The notes: generated by a model not told the origin, from the letters alone. Shown: positions 40,833 through 49,185, numbered from the stretch's first letter. The stretch: DNA of 49,259 nt from Streptomyces sp. MS191 (GCF_008042125.1 NZ_RDBI01000035.1:11405-60663); one strand, 5' to 3'. Numbers and translations: made by a program.

Positions 40833-42649
40833 GCTGTTTCTCCTTCGTCATGTACGGCAGGTGCTCCGGAGGACACCCAGAAGCGGATGGATTCCACGAG
40901 CACCACGAGCGCGACGGCGACCGCGAGGGCGGTGAGCGCCAGGGTGAAGTCGTTGCCACGGCTCGCCAGCAGGGCGGCGAGGACGGTCACCGCGAGCGTG
41001 CGGCCCTCGTGACCGCCGATGGTGCGCACCAGCCAGGCGGGCGGCGCGCCGGTGCCGCCGCGGATGCGGTACACCGTGTCGTAGTGATGGTAGGCGACGG
41101 CCGCGACCAGCCCGAATGCGGCGGGAAGCGCCCCGTCGGCGTCCGCCTTGACGGCCAGGACGAGGACGGTGGTGTACTCCGCGGCCCGGAAGACCGGGGG
41201 GACGAGCCAGTCGAGGGCGCCCTTGAGCGGGCGGGCGACGGCCAGGCCGGCGGTCACGACGTAGATCGCCGCGACGGCGATGAGGCGCGCGTCGCCGAAG
41301 GGCACGAAGACCGCGCCGGCGATCATGAGCACGGCGCCCAGCACGGCGACGTAGAGCGGTCCGACGGCCCCGGTCCGGCCGCGCAGCAGCCGGGCCAGGA
41401 GCTCGGCGAGCGGGCCGGAGTCGGCGAGGTCGGCGAGCGCGCGGGCGGCCCGGTCGGTCCGCTTCGCCTTGCGGGTCAGGGACCGCAGTACGCGTCCCGC
41501 GGTGGTGTAGAGGGCGCCGAAGGCGCAGCCGACGAGGAGCGCGTAGAACACGATCCGCGGGGTGGTGAGCGCGGTGAGGACCGCGATCATCGCCCAGCGC
41601 TCGCCGATCGGCAGGATGATCATCCTGCGGAGCCAGACGGTCCAGCCGACGCCGTCGAGCCGGCTGGAGAGGGCCGCGGTGGGGCTGGTGTTGGCCGTGG
41701 CGTCGTGGTTGGCCTCGTTGAACGAGAAGTCGACGACGTGCCGGCAGGTCATCAGGACCATCGAGCCGAGCGCGAGGGCCCAGACGTCGTCCCCGTCCCG
41801 GGCCGCGCCGAGGGCGAGCCCCGCGTAGAAGGCGTACTCCTTGGCGCGGTCGAAGGTGGCGTCGAGCCAGGCGCCCATCGTCGAGTACTGCAGGGAGTAG
41901 CGGGCCAGCTGCCCGTCGGTGCAGTCCAGGACGAAGGAGACGAGGAGCAGGACGCCCGCGGCGACGTAGCCGGCGCGCTCTCCGGTCGCGGCGCAGCCGG
42001 CCGCGACGAGCGCGGTGAGCAGCGAGGCGGTGGTCACCTGGTTGGGGGTGAGCCCGCGCCGTGCGCACCAGCGGGCGATGTAGCGGGAGTAGGGGCTGAT
42101 GCAGAAGGTGGTGAAGAAGCCGTCGTGGGCCTTCACGGCGGAGCGCAGGCGGACGGCCTCGTCGTCGACGGCCGCGACGGCGGCGCGGGCCGCGTGGGCG
42201 GCCTCGGCGTCGGCCGGGACGGCGGCGACGAGGGTGCCGAGCTGCGGCCGGTGCACGGCGACGCCGTCGGCGTCGAGGGCGTCGGCCAGGGCGTCGGGCA
42301 GGTTCTCGGCCGCCGGTGCGGTGGTGGTGCCGTCCGTGCCTCGCACCCCGACGGGGGCGCCGGTCAGGGCGCGGGCCAGCGCGGGGCGGGCCTCGCTCTG
42401 CGCGGTGAGGGCGCCGGGCGTAGCCGCGACGGGGAAGCGGGGGTCGGTGAGGGCCAGCCGCAGCGCGTGGAGGTGTCCGACGAACCGGGGGTCGACGACG
42501 GCGACCCGCTCGCCGGCCGGTACGGCGGCGAGCAGCGTGCCCGTCTCGTGCGGACCGGAGGCGACCCTGACGTCGAAGCCGAGCGACCTCAGATCGCCGT
42601 CGAGCGACGATCCGGGTACCGGCGGACCGGTGAGGATGGCGGTCGACAG
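40829..42649 (-). CDS. DUF5941 CDP-alcohol phosphatidyltransferase, likely CTG start
   Basis: A protein of about 606 residues. Residues 1-190 look like a degenerate nucleotidyltransferase fold (AILTGPPVPGSSLDGDLRSL, VAVVDPRFVGHLHAL). Residues about 200-400 are a CDP-alcohol transferase with the full motif DCTDGQLAR, G, D and D (STMGAWLDATFD). The rest has several further membrane helices. Homologues I remember begin MSTAILTG, which here corresponds to CTG at 42649, 10 nt after AAGGAG (42660-42665). No ATG, GTG or TTG in that frame fits. The layout parallels fused IPCT-DIPP synthases of inositol-phosphate pathways. It is the first gene of the operon. Confidence 0.8.
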   Translation of the reverse strand: MSTAILTGPPVPGSSLDGDLRSLGFDVRVASGPHETGTLLAAVPAGERVAVVDPRFVGHLHALRLALTDPRFPVAATPGALTAQSEARPALARALTGAPVGVRGTDGTTTAPAAENLPDALADALDADGVAVHRPQLGTLVAAVPADAEAAHAARAAVAAVDDEAVRLRSAVKAHDGFFTTFCISPYSRYIARWCARRGLTPNQVTTASLLTALVAAGCAATGERAGYVAAGVLLLVSFVLDCTDGQLARYSLQYSTMGAWLDATFDRAKEYAFYAGLALGAARDGDDVWALALGSMVLMTCRHVVDFSFNEANHDATANTSPTAALSSRLDGVGWTVWLRRMIILPIGERWAMIAVLTALTTPRIVFYALLVGCAFGALYTTAGRVLRSLTRKAKRTDRAARALADLADSGPLAELLARLLRGRTGAVGPLYVAVLGAVLMIAGAVFVPFGDARLIAVAAIYVVTAGLAVARPLKGALDWLVPPVFRAAEYTTVLVLAVKADADGALPAAFGLVAAVAYHHYDTVYRIRGGTGAPPAWLVRTIGGHEGRTLAVTVLAALLASRGNDFTLALTALAVAVALVVLVESIRFWVSSGAPAVHDEGETA

Positions 42650-42950
42650 GACGAACTCACTCCTTGGAGCTGACGGGCGGGCCCTCGGGGCCCGGGGGCA
42701 CGGCCTCGGGCACGGCGATCCGGCCCGGCACGGGGCGGCGGCACGTCGGCTGAGGCTATCGGATGAACGAAAGCGCGAGTTCACCGAGGCTTTGCGGGGA
42801 GGACTCCCCCGGGTGCCCCCGCGCCCTGTGCGCGGGTGCGCCTCTCCGCACGGCGATCATCATGGGCGATCGGCGCCCCGGCCCACAAACCGCGCCCCCG
42901 GCGCTCGCGCGCGGACCGGCGCGGGAGCCGCCGAAACGATCGCCCCACTT
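42650..42950. other. Divergent intergenic region upstream of the DUF5941 operon
   Basis: No gene is supported. It holds the ribosome site AAGGAG (42660-42665, minus strand) and several GC-rich imperfect hairpins around 42800-42845. The promoter of the seven-gene operon should be here, but I could not identify it. Confidence 0.4.
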
Positions 42951-42982
42951 CCCTGACCTGCGGGCATCACCGCAGGTCAGGG
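42951..42982. terminator. 13-bp perfect hairpin between divergent genes
   Basis: Arms CCCTGACCTGCGG (42951-42963) and CCGCAGGTCAGGG (42970-42982) with a 6-nt loop. It lies 4 bp before the Zur-like box. A terminator between divergent genes is unexpected, so it may instead be a protein site or part of the exporter leader. Confidence 0.5.
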
Positions 42983-42986
42983 CATA

Positions 42987-43001
42987 TGACAACGGTGTTC
43001 A
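42987..43001. promoter_or_regulatory. Zur-like box upstream of the CDF exporter
   Basis: TGACAAC-G-GTGTTCA has the 7-1-7 layout of Streptomyces Zur boxes, with 5 of 7 arm positions symmetric. It sits 80 bp before the exporter ATG. In S. coelicolor, Zur activates the zitB exporter at high zinc, so this position is meaningful, but the match is imperfect. Confidence 0.45.
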
Positions 43002-43081
43002 ATGCCGTGTTGCGGATACCCCTACCCCGTAGTTCACTTGCCAGTCGGGGCACGGAGACGACACGACCGGGAGGCCTTGTC

Positions 43082-44023
43082 ATGGGGGCTGGACACGACC
43101 ACGGACATCACCACGGAGGACCGCCGCCCACCGGCACGGCCGCCGCGGCCCACAAGGGGCGGCTGCGCATCGCGCTCGGCATCACGCTCTCCGTGATGGT
43201 GGTCGAGATCATCGGCGGCGTCGTGGCCGACTCGCTGGCGCTGATCGCCGACGCGGCCCACATGGCCACCGACGCGGTCGGGCTGGCGCTGGCGCTGCTC
43301 GCCATCCACTTCGCCAACCGGCCGCCGTCGGCGAACCGCACCTTCGGTTTCGCCCGGGCCGAGATCCTCGCCGCCCTCGCCAACTGCCTGCTGCTGCTGG
43401 TCGTCGGCGGCTACGTGCTGTACGAGGCGGTCCAGCGGTTCCTCGAGCCGGTGGAGACCCGGGGCGGTCTGACGATCGCCTTCGCCCTCATCGGCCTGGT
43501 CGCCAACATGGTCTCGCTCTCCCTGCTGGTGCGGGGACAGAAGGACAGCCTGAACGTGCGCGGCGCGTACCTGGAGGTGCTCGCGGACGCGCTCGGCTCG
43601 GTGACGGTGCTGATCTCGGCGAGCATCATCCTGGCCACGGGGTGGACGTACGCGGACCCGATCGCGTCGATCGCCATCGGCCTGATGATCGTGCCGCGGA
43701 CGGTGAAGCTGCTGCGCGAGACGCTGGACGTGCTGCTGGAGTCGGCCCCGAAGGGCGTCGACATGGCGGAGGTGCGGGCGCACATCCTGGCGCTCCCGGG
43801 CGTCGAGGACGTGCACGACCTGCACGCCTGGACGATCACCTCCGGGATGCCGGTGCTCTCCGCGCACGTGGTGGTGGACCAGGCCGCCCTGGACGCGGTG
43901 GGGCACGAGAAGATGCTGCACGACCTGCAGGGATGCCTCGGGTCGCACTTCGACGTGGACCACTGCACCTTCCAGCTGGAGCCGGCCGGGCACGCGGCGC
44001 ACGAGGCGAAGCTCTGCCTGTGA
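43082..44023 (+). CDS. zitB: Cation diffusion facilitator, ZitB/CzcD-like zinc exporter
   Basis: A 313-residue CDF antiporter. The N-terminus is His-rich (GHDHGHHHGG). Six membrane helices (about residues 28-225) include LIADAAHMATDAVGLAL with the zinc-binding His/Asp pair, and YLEVLADALGSV in helix V. A cytoplasmic ferredoxin-like domain (about 230-300, VEDVHDLHAWTI) ends the protein. It exports Zn2+ or similar ions in exchange for protons. ATG at 43082 follows GGGAGG. The upstream Zur-like box suggests zinc control. Metal specificity is by family and context. Confidence 0.92.
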   Translation: MGAGHDHGHHHGGPPPTGTAAAAHKGRLRIALGITLSVMVVEIIGGVVADSLALIADAAHMATDAVGLALALLAIHFANRPPSANRTFGFARAEILAALANCLLLLVVGGYVLYEAVQRFLEPVETRGGLTIAFALIGLVANMVSLSLLVRGQKDSLNVRGAYLEVLADALGSVTVLISASIILATGWTYADPIASIAIGLMIVPRTVKLLRETLDVLLESAPKGVDMAEVRAHILALPGVEDVHDLHAWTITSGMPVLSAHVVVDQAALDAVGHEKMLHDLQGCLGSHFDVDHCTFQLEPAGHAAHEAKLCL

Positions 44024-44058
44024 ACGCCCCTTTCCCGCCACGAGGGCTCTGTTAGTCT

Positions 44059-44076
44059 CCTCACACGAACGTGAGG
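44059..44076. promoter_or_regulatory. Inverted repeat upstream of a small ORF
   Basis: CCTCAC and GTGAGG with a 6-bp spacer lie 20 bp before a 23-codon ORF and 160 bp before the methyltransferase. It could be an operator or the top of a small leader hairpin. Confidence 0.35.
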
Positions 44077-44095
44077 TGGAGAGGAGCTGAGGTTG

Positions 44096-44167
44096 ATGAC
44101 CGTCGCGATGGAGGCTGCCCAGTGCGGCAGCGCCCGGTCCGGCTTCAGCCTCCGGGTCTCCGGCTGA
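44096..44167 (+). CDS. 23-residue upstream ORF
   Basis: ATG at 44096 has GGAGCTGAGG upstream. It encodes MTVAMEAAQCGSARSGFSLR plus VSG and stops at 44167, 71 bp before the methyltransferase TTG. It contains one Cys and three Arg but no obvious attenuation run. It is reported because the start context is good; function is unknown. Confidence 0.4.
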   Translation: MTVAMEAAQCGSARSGFSLRVSG

Positions 44168-44238
44168 CCTGATCCCGGTTCTCCGAACCGGTCCTCAGCA
44201 CGTCGGCCGGGGCCCTCTCACACACAAGGGTTCCCACG

Positions 44239-45486
44239 TTGTCCGACAACGCGCTTCACGACGCCTTCTTCGCCCTGCACCACGGTCTCCCGCGGCAGGG
44301 TCCGGGCTCCGACAGCACCACCCGCCGCCTGCTCGCGCTCGCCGGCCCGCTCCCCGAGCGGCCGCGCGTGCTCGATCTGGGCTGCGGTCCCGGCCGCTCC
44401 GCGCTGTTCCTGGCCGCCGAGGCCGGGGCCGAGGTGACGGCGGTCGACCTGCACCGGCCGTTCCTCGACGAACTGACGGATGCCGCCGAGGCCCGCGGGC
44501 TCGGCGACCGCGTCCGCACGCTCCACGCCGACATGGGCGCGCTCCCGTTCCCCGACGGGTCCTTCGACCTGGTCTGGGCCGAGAGCTCGGCCTACGTCAT
44601 CGGCTTCGACACCGCCCTCGCCTCCTGGCGGCGGCTGCTCGCGCCCGGCGGCTCACTCGTGCTCACCGAGTGCGAGTGGTCGGTCGAGGAGCCGAGCGCG
44701 GAGGCCCGCGCCTTCTGGGAGCAGCACTACCGCCTCCGTACCACCGCGGGGAACACCGCGGCCGCGGTGGCGGCCGGGTACCACGTCCTCGGGGTCGTCC
44801 CGCAGCCCGAGAGCGACTGGGCCGAGTACTACGGGCCGCTCGCCGAGCGGGCCGACGCCGCCGACCCGGCCGCTCCGGGGATGGCCGAGGCGCTCGCCGC
44901 GACCCGCGCGGAGCTCGCCATGCGCCGCGACCACGGAGGCGAGTACGGCTACACCGGCTACGTCCTGCGGCCCGCGGACACCCGGTGGCGCACGCGGGAG
45001 GAGACGGCGGCCGACGTGCCCGCCGTACGGGAGATCAACGCGGCGGCCTTCGCGACCGCGGAGGAGGCCGCGCTGGTCGACGCCCTGCGCGCGGACGGCG
45101 AGGCCTGGCTGCCGGGCCTGTCGTACGTCGCGGAGGCGCCGGACGGCACGGTCGCGGCCTATGCCCTGATCACCCGGTGCCGGGTCGGGGACACCCCGGT
45201 GGCGGCCCTGGCGCCGGTCGCCGTGGCGCCCGCGCACCAGCGCGGGGGCGCCGGTCAGGCCGTCGTCCGGGCGGTGCTCGACGCGGCGCGGCTGCGGGGC
45301 GAGCGGCTCGTCCTCGTGCTCGGCCATCCGGAGTACTACCCCCGGTTCGGCTTCGTACGGGCGTCCGAGTACGGGATCAAGCCAGGTTTCGAGGTGCCCG
45401 ATGCGGCCATGATGGCGCTCGCGCTCGACCCGTCCGGTGCCGTACCCGCGGGGACGATCCACTATCCGGCGGCATTCGGCGTGTGA
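44239..45486 (+). CDS. SAM methyltransferase fused to GNAT acetyltransferase
   Basis: A 415-residue two-domain protein. Residues about 1-245 are a class I methyltransferase (VLDLGCGPGRSALFLA motif I near residue 36, then VTAVDLHRPF and a TECEW segment). Residues about 252-400 are a GNAT domain (REETAADVPAVREINAAAF, then LAPVAVAPAHQRGGAGQAVV as the acetyl-CoA loop, then PEYYPRFGF). The fusion implies methylation and acylation of one substrate, or a sensor role. The start is TTG at 44239 with AAGGG upstream; no ATG in frame gives a complete domain. It is intact and followed by a terminator. Confidence 0.88.
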   Translation: MSDNALHDAFFALHHGLPRQGPGSDSTTRRLLALAGPLPERPRVLDLGCGPGRSALFLAAEAGAEVTAVDLHRPFLDELTDAAEARGLGDRVRTLHADMGALPFPDGSFDLVWAESSAYVIGFDTALASWRRLLAPGGSLVLTECEWSVEEPSAEARAFWEQHYRLRTTAGNTAAAVAAGYHVLGVVPQPESDWAEYYGPLAERADAADPAAPGMAEALAATRAELAMRRDHGGEYGYTGYVLRPADTRWRTREETAADVPAVREINAAAFATAEEAALVDALRADGEAWLPGLSYVAEAPDGTVAAYALITRCRVGDTPVAALAPVAVAPAHQRGGAGQAVVRAVLDAARLRGERLVLVLGHPEYYPRFGFVRASEYGIKPGFEVPDAAMMALALDPSGAVPAGTIHYPAAFGV

Positions 45487-45495
45487 CACATCTCC

Positions 45496-45546
45496 CGCTC
45501 CCGCCGCACCGGGTGTACTCCGGTGTGGTGGGAGCGGTGGTGTCCG
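45496..45546 (+). terminator. Terminator after the methyltransferase-GNAT gene
   Basis: A long stem of CGCTCCC and GCACCGG pairs with CCGGTGT and GGGAGCG across a short loop, with a small internal bulge, starting 10 nt past the stop. Confidence 0.7.
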
Positions 45547-45628
45547 GCCGCCGAAGTACGGACAAGCCGCTTTTGTACGGCAGACTGAGGGCGCCCCACC
45601 GGGCCGAGGACCGAAGCGAAGGATGGGT

Positions 45629-46252
45629 ATGCCGACCACACCAGCGACCGCGGCGAAGAGCTCGCCGAACGGAGTCTCGTCGAACGCAGCGTCCGTGGGC
45701 GGCGCCCAGGCGTCGATCATGCTGGAGCTGGTCGACGAGGACGGCAACACCATCGGCACGGCCGAGAAGCTCGCCGCCCACCAGGCACCGGGCCGGCTGC
45801 ACCGGGCCTTCTCCGTCTTCCTCTTCGACGAGTCCGGGCGGCTGCTTCTCCAGCGCCGGGCGCTGGGCAAGTACCACTCCCCCGGCGTCTGGTCGAACAC
45901 CTGCTGCGGACACCCGTACCCGGGTGAGGCGCCGTTCGCGGCCGCCGCCCGTCGCACCTTCGAGGAGCTGGGCGTCTCGCCCTCGCTGCTCGCCGAGGCG
46001 GGCACCGTCCGCTACAACCACCCGGACCCGGCCTCGGGCCTGGTGGAGCAGGAGTACAACCACCTGTTCGTCGGGCTGGTGCAGGCCGAACCGCGGCCGG
46101 ACCCGGAGGAGATCGGGGAGACCGCCTTCGTGACCGCCGAGGAGCTGGCCGAGCGCCACGCGTCCGCGCCGTTCTCCGCCTGGTTCATGACGGTGCTGGA
46201 CGCGGCGCGCCCGGCGGTCAAGGAGCTGACGGGTCAGGCCGGGGGCTGGTGA
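45629..46252 (+). CDS. idi: Isopentenyl-diphosphate delta-isomerase (type I)
   Basis: A 207-residue Nudix-fold isomerase interconverting IPP and DMAPP. The catalytic cysteine lies in WSNTCCGHPYPGE, and the catalytic glutamate in VEQEYNHLFVG. A 30-residue Ser/Ala-rich N-terminus precedes the fold (IMLELVDEDGN). Of two nearby ATGs, 45629 is 6 nt after AAGG and gives MPTTPAT. Its 3' end overlaps the convergent ATPase gene by 35 bp. It complements the hopanoid operon by balancing C5 units. Confidence 0.95.
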   Translation: MPTTPATAAKSSPNGVSSNAASVGGAQASIMLELVDEDGNTIGTAEKLAAHQAPGRLHRAFSVFLFDESGRLLLQRRALGKYHSPGVWSNTCCGHPYPGEAPFAAAARRTFEELGVSPSLLAEAGTVRYNHPDPASGLVEQEYNHLFVGLVQAEPRPDPEEIGETAFVTAEELAERHASAPFSAWFMTVLDAARPAVKELTGQAGGW

Positions 46253-46871
46253 AGCCGGGCGGAACGTTTCCGGGAACGGGTCCCGGGCCGGGCGCCGGTA
46301 CGGCCCCGTGCACCGGGACCGTGCCGGCGAGCGGCAGTATCTCCGGCGCCGGCGCGGAGCCGGCCGGCGCGGCCAGGGGCAGCGCGGCCCAGATGATCTT
46401 GCCACCGCTCGCGGTGTGCTCGACGTCGCAGGCCCCACCCGCCTCCAGTGCGATCTCCCGCACCAGGAGCAGGCCGCGGCCGCCCGTCTGACCCCAGTCC
46501 GCCTCCAGCGCCTTGGGCCGGTAGGGGTGGTTGTCCTCGACGGACACCCTGATCCACTCCGCGCCGATCGCCACCTCCACCGCGACCTCCGGGGAGAGCA
46601 GCGCCGCGTGCTTGACGGCGTTGGTGACCAGCTCCGAGATGATCAGGAGCAGGCCCTGCGCGGTGTCCTCGTCGATGGGTACGCTCTGACGGACCAGCAG
46701 GTCGCGCACCGCGTGCCGGGCCTGCGGGACGGAGACGTCGACCGCGGGAGCGGTGAAGCGCCAGACCCCTTCGTAGGACGGAGGCCGGGCGGGAACGCTT
46801 CCGCGGCTCCCCGTCGTCCGACTCCCACCCTCGTGCTCGATTGTCGCCACGAGGTCGAGTCTTGGGAACAT
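46218..46871 (-). CDS. RsbW-like ATP-binding protein
   Basis: A protein of about 217 residues with a GHKL ATPase domain (about residues 35-150) of the anti-sigma/regulatory type common in Streptomyces: ISELVTNAVKHA is the N box, VEDNHPYRP stands in for the G1 box, and GGRGLLLVREIA is G2. A Pro/Gly-rich tail of about 60 residues follows. Such proteins bind sigma factors or anti-sigma antagonists. ATG at 46871 is the simplest start; ATG at 46919 would add 16 residues, and neither has a good ribosome site. The 3' end overlaps idi. Confidence 0.8.
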   Translation of the reverse strand: MFPRLDLVATIEHEGGSRTTGSRGSVPARPPSYEGVWRFTAPAVDVSVPQARHAVRDLLVRQSVPIDEDTAQGLLLIISELVTNAVKHAALLSPEVAVEVAIGAEWIRVSVEDNHPYRPKALEADWGQTGGRGLLLVREIALEAGGACDVEHTASGGKIIWAALPLAAPAGSAPAPEILPLAGTVPVHGAVPAPGPGPVPGNVPPGFTSPRPDPSAP

Positions 46872-46945
46872 AGAGGTCCGGACCGGCGTACTGACCAGAA
46901 GTCGACACTTATCGACCATCTTCTGATCGAGTGAGTATGCCAAAG

Positions 46946-47593
46946 TCAGTTTTTTGACTGCTCCTGATGTTCTTCTGACGCCTTCGGAGGGGTCTCTCCA
47001 GCAGGGGTCACCGGGGTGACCATATCGACGATCCGCCGGCCCCCCACCCCGATCGCGATCAGGCCCAGTCCGTCGAAGAGCAGCGCCAGGGAGAAGAACA
47101 CCCCGAGGACGTAGCGGCTGCTGTCGGGCCAGTCGAAGAGGACGAGCAGCCCGAGCAGCAGGCCGAAGGCGCCCTGCAGGAGGGTCCAGCCGAACTGCGG
47201 CCCGCGCACCACCACGCTGCCCACCAGCCGGAAGACCCCGCCGGTCAGGAAGAGGAGCGCGGCGAACATGGTCAACGCCTCGGCGGTGCCCTCCGGGTGG
47301 CGGATGACGACCACACCGGCCGCGATGTTCAGCGCCGCCACCACGACGGCGAGCCAGAAGTAGCCGGTGCCGCGCGACTCGATGGCGTGCAGCAGGCCCA
47401 CGACGCCGCCGATGAGCAGCAGCCAGCCGAACAGGAGCATCGAGGTCAGCGTGGCCAGCCCCGTGTAGACCAGGCCGACGATCCCGCCGATGACGAGCAG
47501 GACACCGAGGAAGGCGAGCCGGCTGAAGCTGCGGTTCAGCTTCTTTCCCTCGCGTACGGGATCGTGGTCGGGGCCGTACGGTTCCTGGACCAT
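46946..47593 (-). CDS. HdeD-family (DUF308) membrane protein
   Basis: A 215-residue protein with six hydrophobic segments, pairs of which repeat a pattern (FLGVLLVIGGIVGLVY, LFGWLLLIGGVVGLLHAI, ALLFLTGGVFRLVGSVV), as in HdeD/DUF308 acid-resistance proteins. The N-terminus and the last 30 residues are charged and cytosolic. ATG at 47593 is preceded by GAGGAGG. The role in actinobacteria is unproven. Confidence 0.85.
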   Translation of the reverse strand: MVQEPYGPDHDPVREGKKLNRSFSRLAFLGVLLVIGGIVGLVYTGLATLTSMLLFGWLLLIGGVVGLLHAIESRGTGYFWLAVVVAALNIAAGVVVIRHPEGTAEALTMFAALLFLTGGVFRLVGSVVVRGPQFGWTLLQGAFGLLLGLLVLFDWPDSSRYVLGVFFSLALLFDGLGLIAIGVGGRRIVDMVTPVTPAGETPPKASEEHQEQSKN

Positions 47594-47658
47594 GCGCTCC
47601 TCCTCGTCGCACCCCCTTCCTGATCGTACGGACGAGGTGCCCGGATAGCATCCGGCGC

Positions 47659-48402
47659 ATGGAGCCGCAGTTGAAGCAGAGCGTCGCCGACGGGATCGCC
47701 ACCGTCGTCATCTCGAACCCCGCGAAGCGGAACGCGATGACGGCGGCGATGTGGCGGGCGCTGCCCGGGCTGCTCGCCCCCCTCGCCGCCGACCGCGCCG
47801 TCCGCGCGCTGGTCCTGACCGGCGAGGGCGGCACCTTCTGCGCCGGCGCGGACATCTCGACCCTCCGGGAGCCGGGCGACGAGCAGCAGGCGCTCGCGGT
47901 CCGGGCCGAGGAGGCGCTCGCGGCCTTCCCCAAGCCGACGCTCGCCGCGGTCCGCGGCTACTGCGTGGGCGGCGGAAGCCAGCTCGCCGCGGCCTGCGAC
48001 CTGCGCTTCGCCGAGGAGGGCGCGCGGTTCGGCGTCACCCCTTCGAAGCTCGGCATCGTCTACCCGGCCTCCTCCACCCGGCGCCTGGCCGCGCTCGTCG
48101 GACCGTCCGCCACGAAGCACCTGCTCTTCTCCGGCGAGCTGATCGACACGGAGCGGGCCCTGCGGACCGGCCTCGTCGACGAGGTCCTGCCGGAGGGCGA
48201 ACTGGACAAGCGGGTGGTCGAGTTCACCCGCGTCCTGGTCTCGCGCTCGCTGCTCACCCAGGCGGCGGCGAAGGAGTTCGCGAACGGCCGCACGGACCGG
48301 GACGCGCACTGGGCGGAGCAGGCGCGCGGCAGCGGCGACACCGCCGAGGGCATCGCCGCCTTCCTGGAACGCCGCGCCCCCCGCTTCACCTACGGCGTCT
48401 GA
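47659..48402 (+). CDS. Enoyl-CoA hydratase/isomerase family protein
   Basis: A 247-residue crotonase-fold enzyme. The oxyanion-hole segments are FCAGADISTL (about residue 60) and GYCVGGGSQLAAACDLRFA (about 100). The first of the usual catalytic glutamates is Ser here (GGGSQL), and the second lies in the GIVYPASS region, so it may not be a standard hydratase. ATG at 47659 has no ribosome site and lies 8 nt after a TAGCAT box, which suggests a leaderless transcript. It is divergent from the HdeD-like gene. Confidence 0.88.
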   Translation: MEPQLKQSVADGIATVVISNPAKRNAMTAAMWRALPGLLAPLAADRAVRALVLTGEGGTFCAGADISTLREPGDEQQALAVRAEEALAAFPKPTLAAVRGYCVGGGSQLAAACDLRFAEEGARFGVTPSKLGIVYPASSTRRLAALVGPSATKHLLFSGELIDTERALRTGLVDEVLPEGELDKRVVEFTRVLVSRSLLTQAAAKEFANGRTDRDAHWAEQARGSGDTAEGIAAFLERRAPRFTYGV

Positions 48403-48540
48403 TCCGGCCGCTCGCCTCGGGGCGCGTTCACCGGTCGCCGAACCAGCTCGCCCGAGCCGCCTCCGGACCGGCTGCGGGCTCCCGGTCCTCCAGGGGACGG
48501 GAGAACTCCCACCGGTAGCCCGCCCCGTGGCGGCGCCGGG

Positions 48541-49185
48541 TCAGCCCTCCTGGACGAGGACCTTCTCGGCCTGGCCGCGCCAGTGGGCGACGATCTCGGC
48601 CGGGGCCTTCTCGGGCGAACCGGCGTCGTACGGCGGCTGCGGGTCGTACTCGGTCAGCAGCTGCACGGTCTGCGCCGTCGCGTCGCCGGCGATCCGGCCG
48701 AGCAGGTGCAGGGCCATGTCGATGCCGGAGGAGACGCCGGCGGCGGTCACGTACTTGCCGTCGAAGACGACACGCTCGCCGGTGGGCTCGGCGCCGAGGG
48801 GCACGAGTTCGTCGAGCGCGAGCCAGTGCGCCGTCGCCCGGCGGCCGGACAGCAGTCCCGCGCCGCCGAGGATCAGCGAGCCGGTGCAGACCGAGGTGGT
48901 CCAGGTGCTGGTGGCGTCGGCGGTACGGAGCCAGGCGAGGATCTCCGGGTCGTGCATCGCCTCGCGTGAGCCCGGCCCGCCGGGCACCAGCAGGATGTCC
49001 GGACCGGGGACGTCGGCCAGGGCCCGGTCGGCGTGCAGGGCGAGCGTCCCCTGGTCGTTGCGGACCGGACCGGCCTCCTTGGCGACGAAGACGGTCTCGG
49101 ACCCGGGGAGCCGGGCGAGGAGTTCGTAGGGGCCGACGGCGTCGAGGGACGTGAACCGGTCGTAGAGCAGGACGGCGATCTGCAT
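48541..49185 (-). CDS. DJ-1/PfpI family protein
   Basis: A 214-residue glutamine-amidotransferase-like protein. It starts MQIAVLLYDRFTSLDAVGPYE, has the ILLVPGGPGSREAM loop, and the nucleophilic Cys lies in TTSVCTGSLILGGAGLL (about residue 99). This pattern fits the isonitrile hydratase/AraC-sensor-like branch, which lacks a DNA-binding domain. It converges on the enoyl-CoA hydratase with a 138-bp gap holding an imperfect GC hairpin around 48478-48503. Confidence 0.9.
   Translation of the reverse strand: MQIAVLLYDRFTSLDAVGPYELLARLPGSETVFVAKEAGPVRNDQGTLALHADRALADVPGPDILLVPGGPGSREAMHDPEILAWLRTADATSTWTTSVCTGSLILGGAGLLSGRRATAHWLALDELVPLGAEPTGERVVFDGKYVTAAGVSSGIDMALHLLGRIAGDATAQTVQLLTEYDPQPPYDAGSPEKAPAEIVAHWRGQAEKVLVQEG

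Noticed and set aside
44059..44238. SAM riboswitch in front of the methyltransferase
   Set aside because: I see no conserved SAM-I or SAM-II blocks, only one short inverted repeat.
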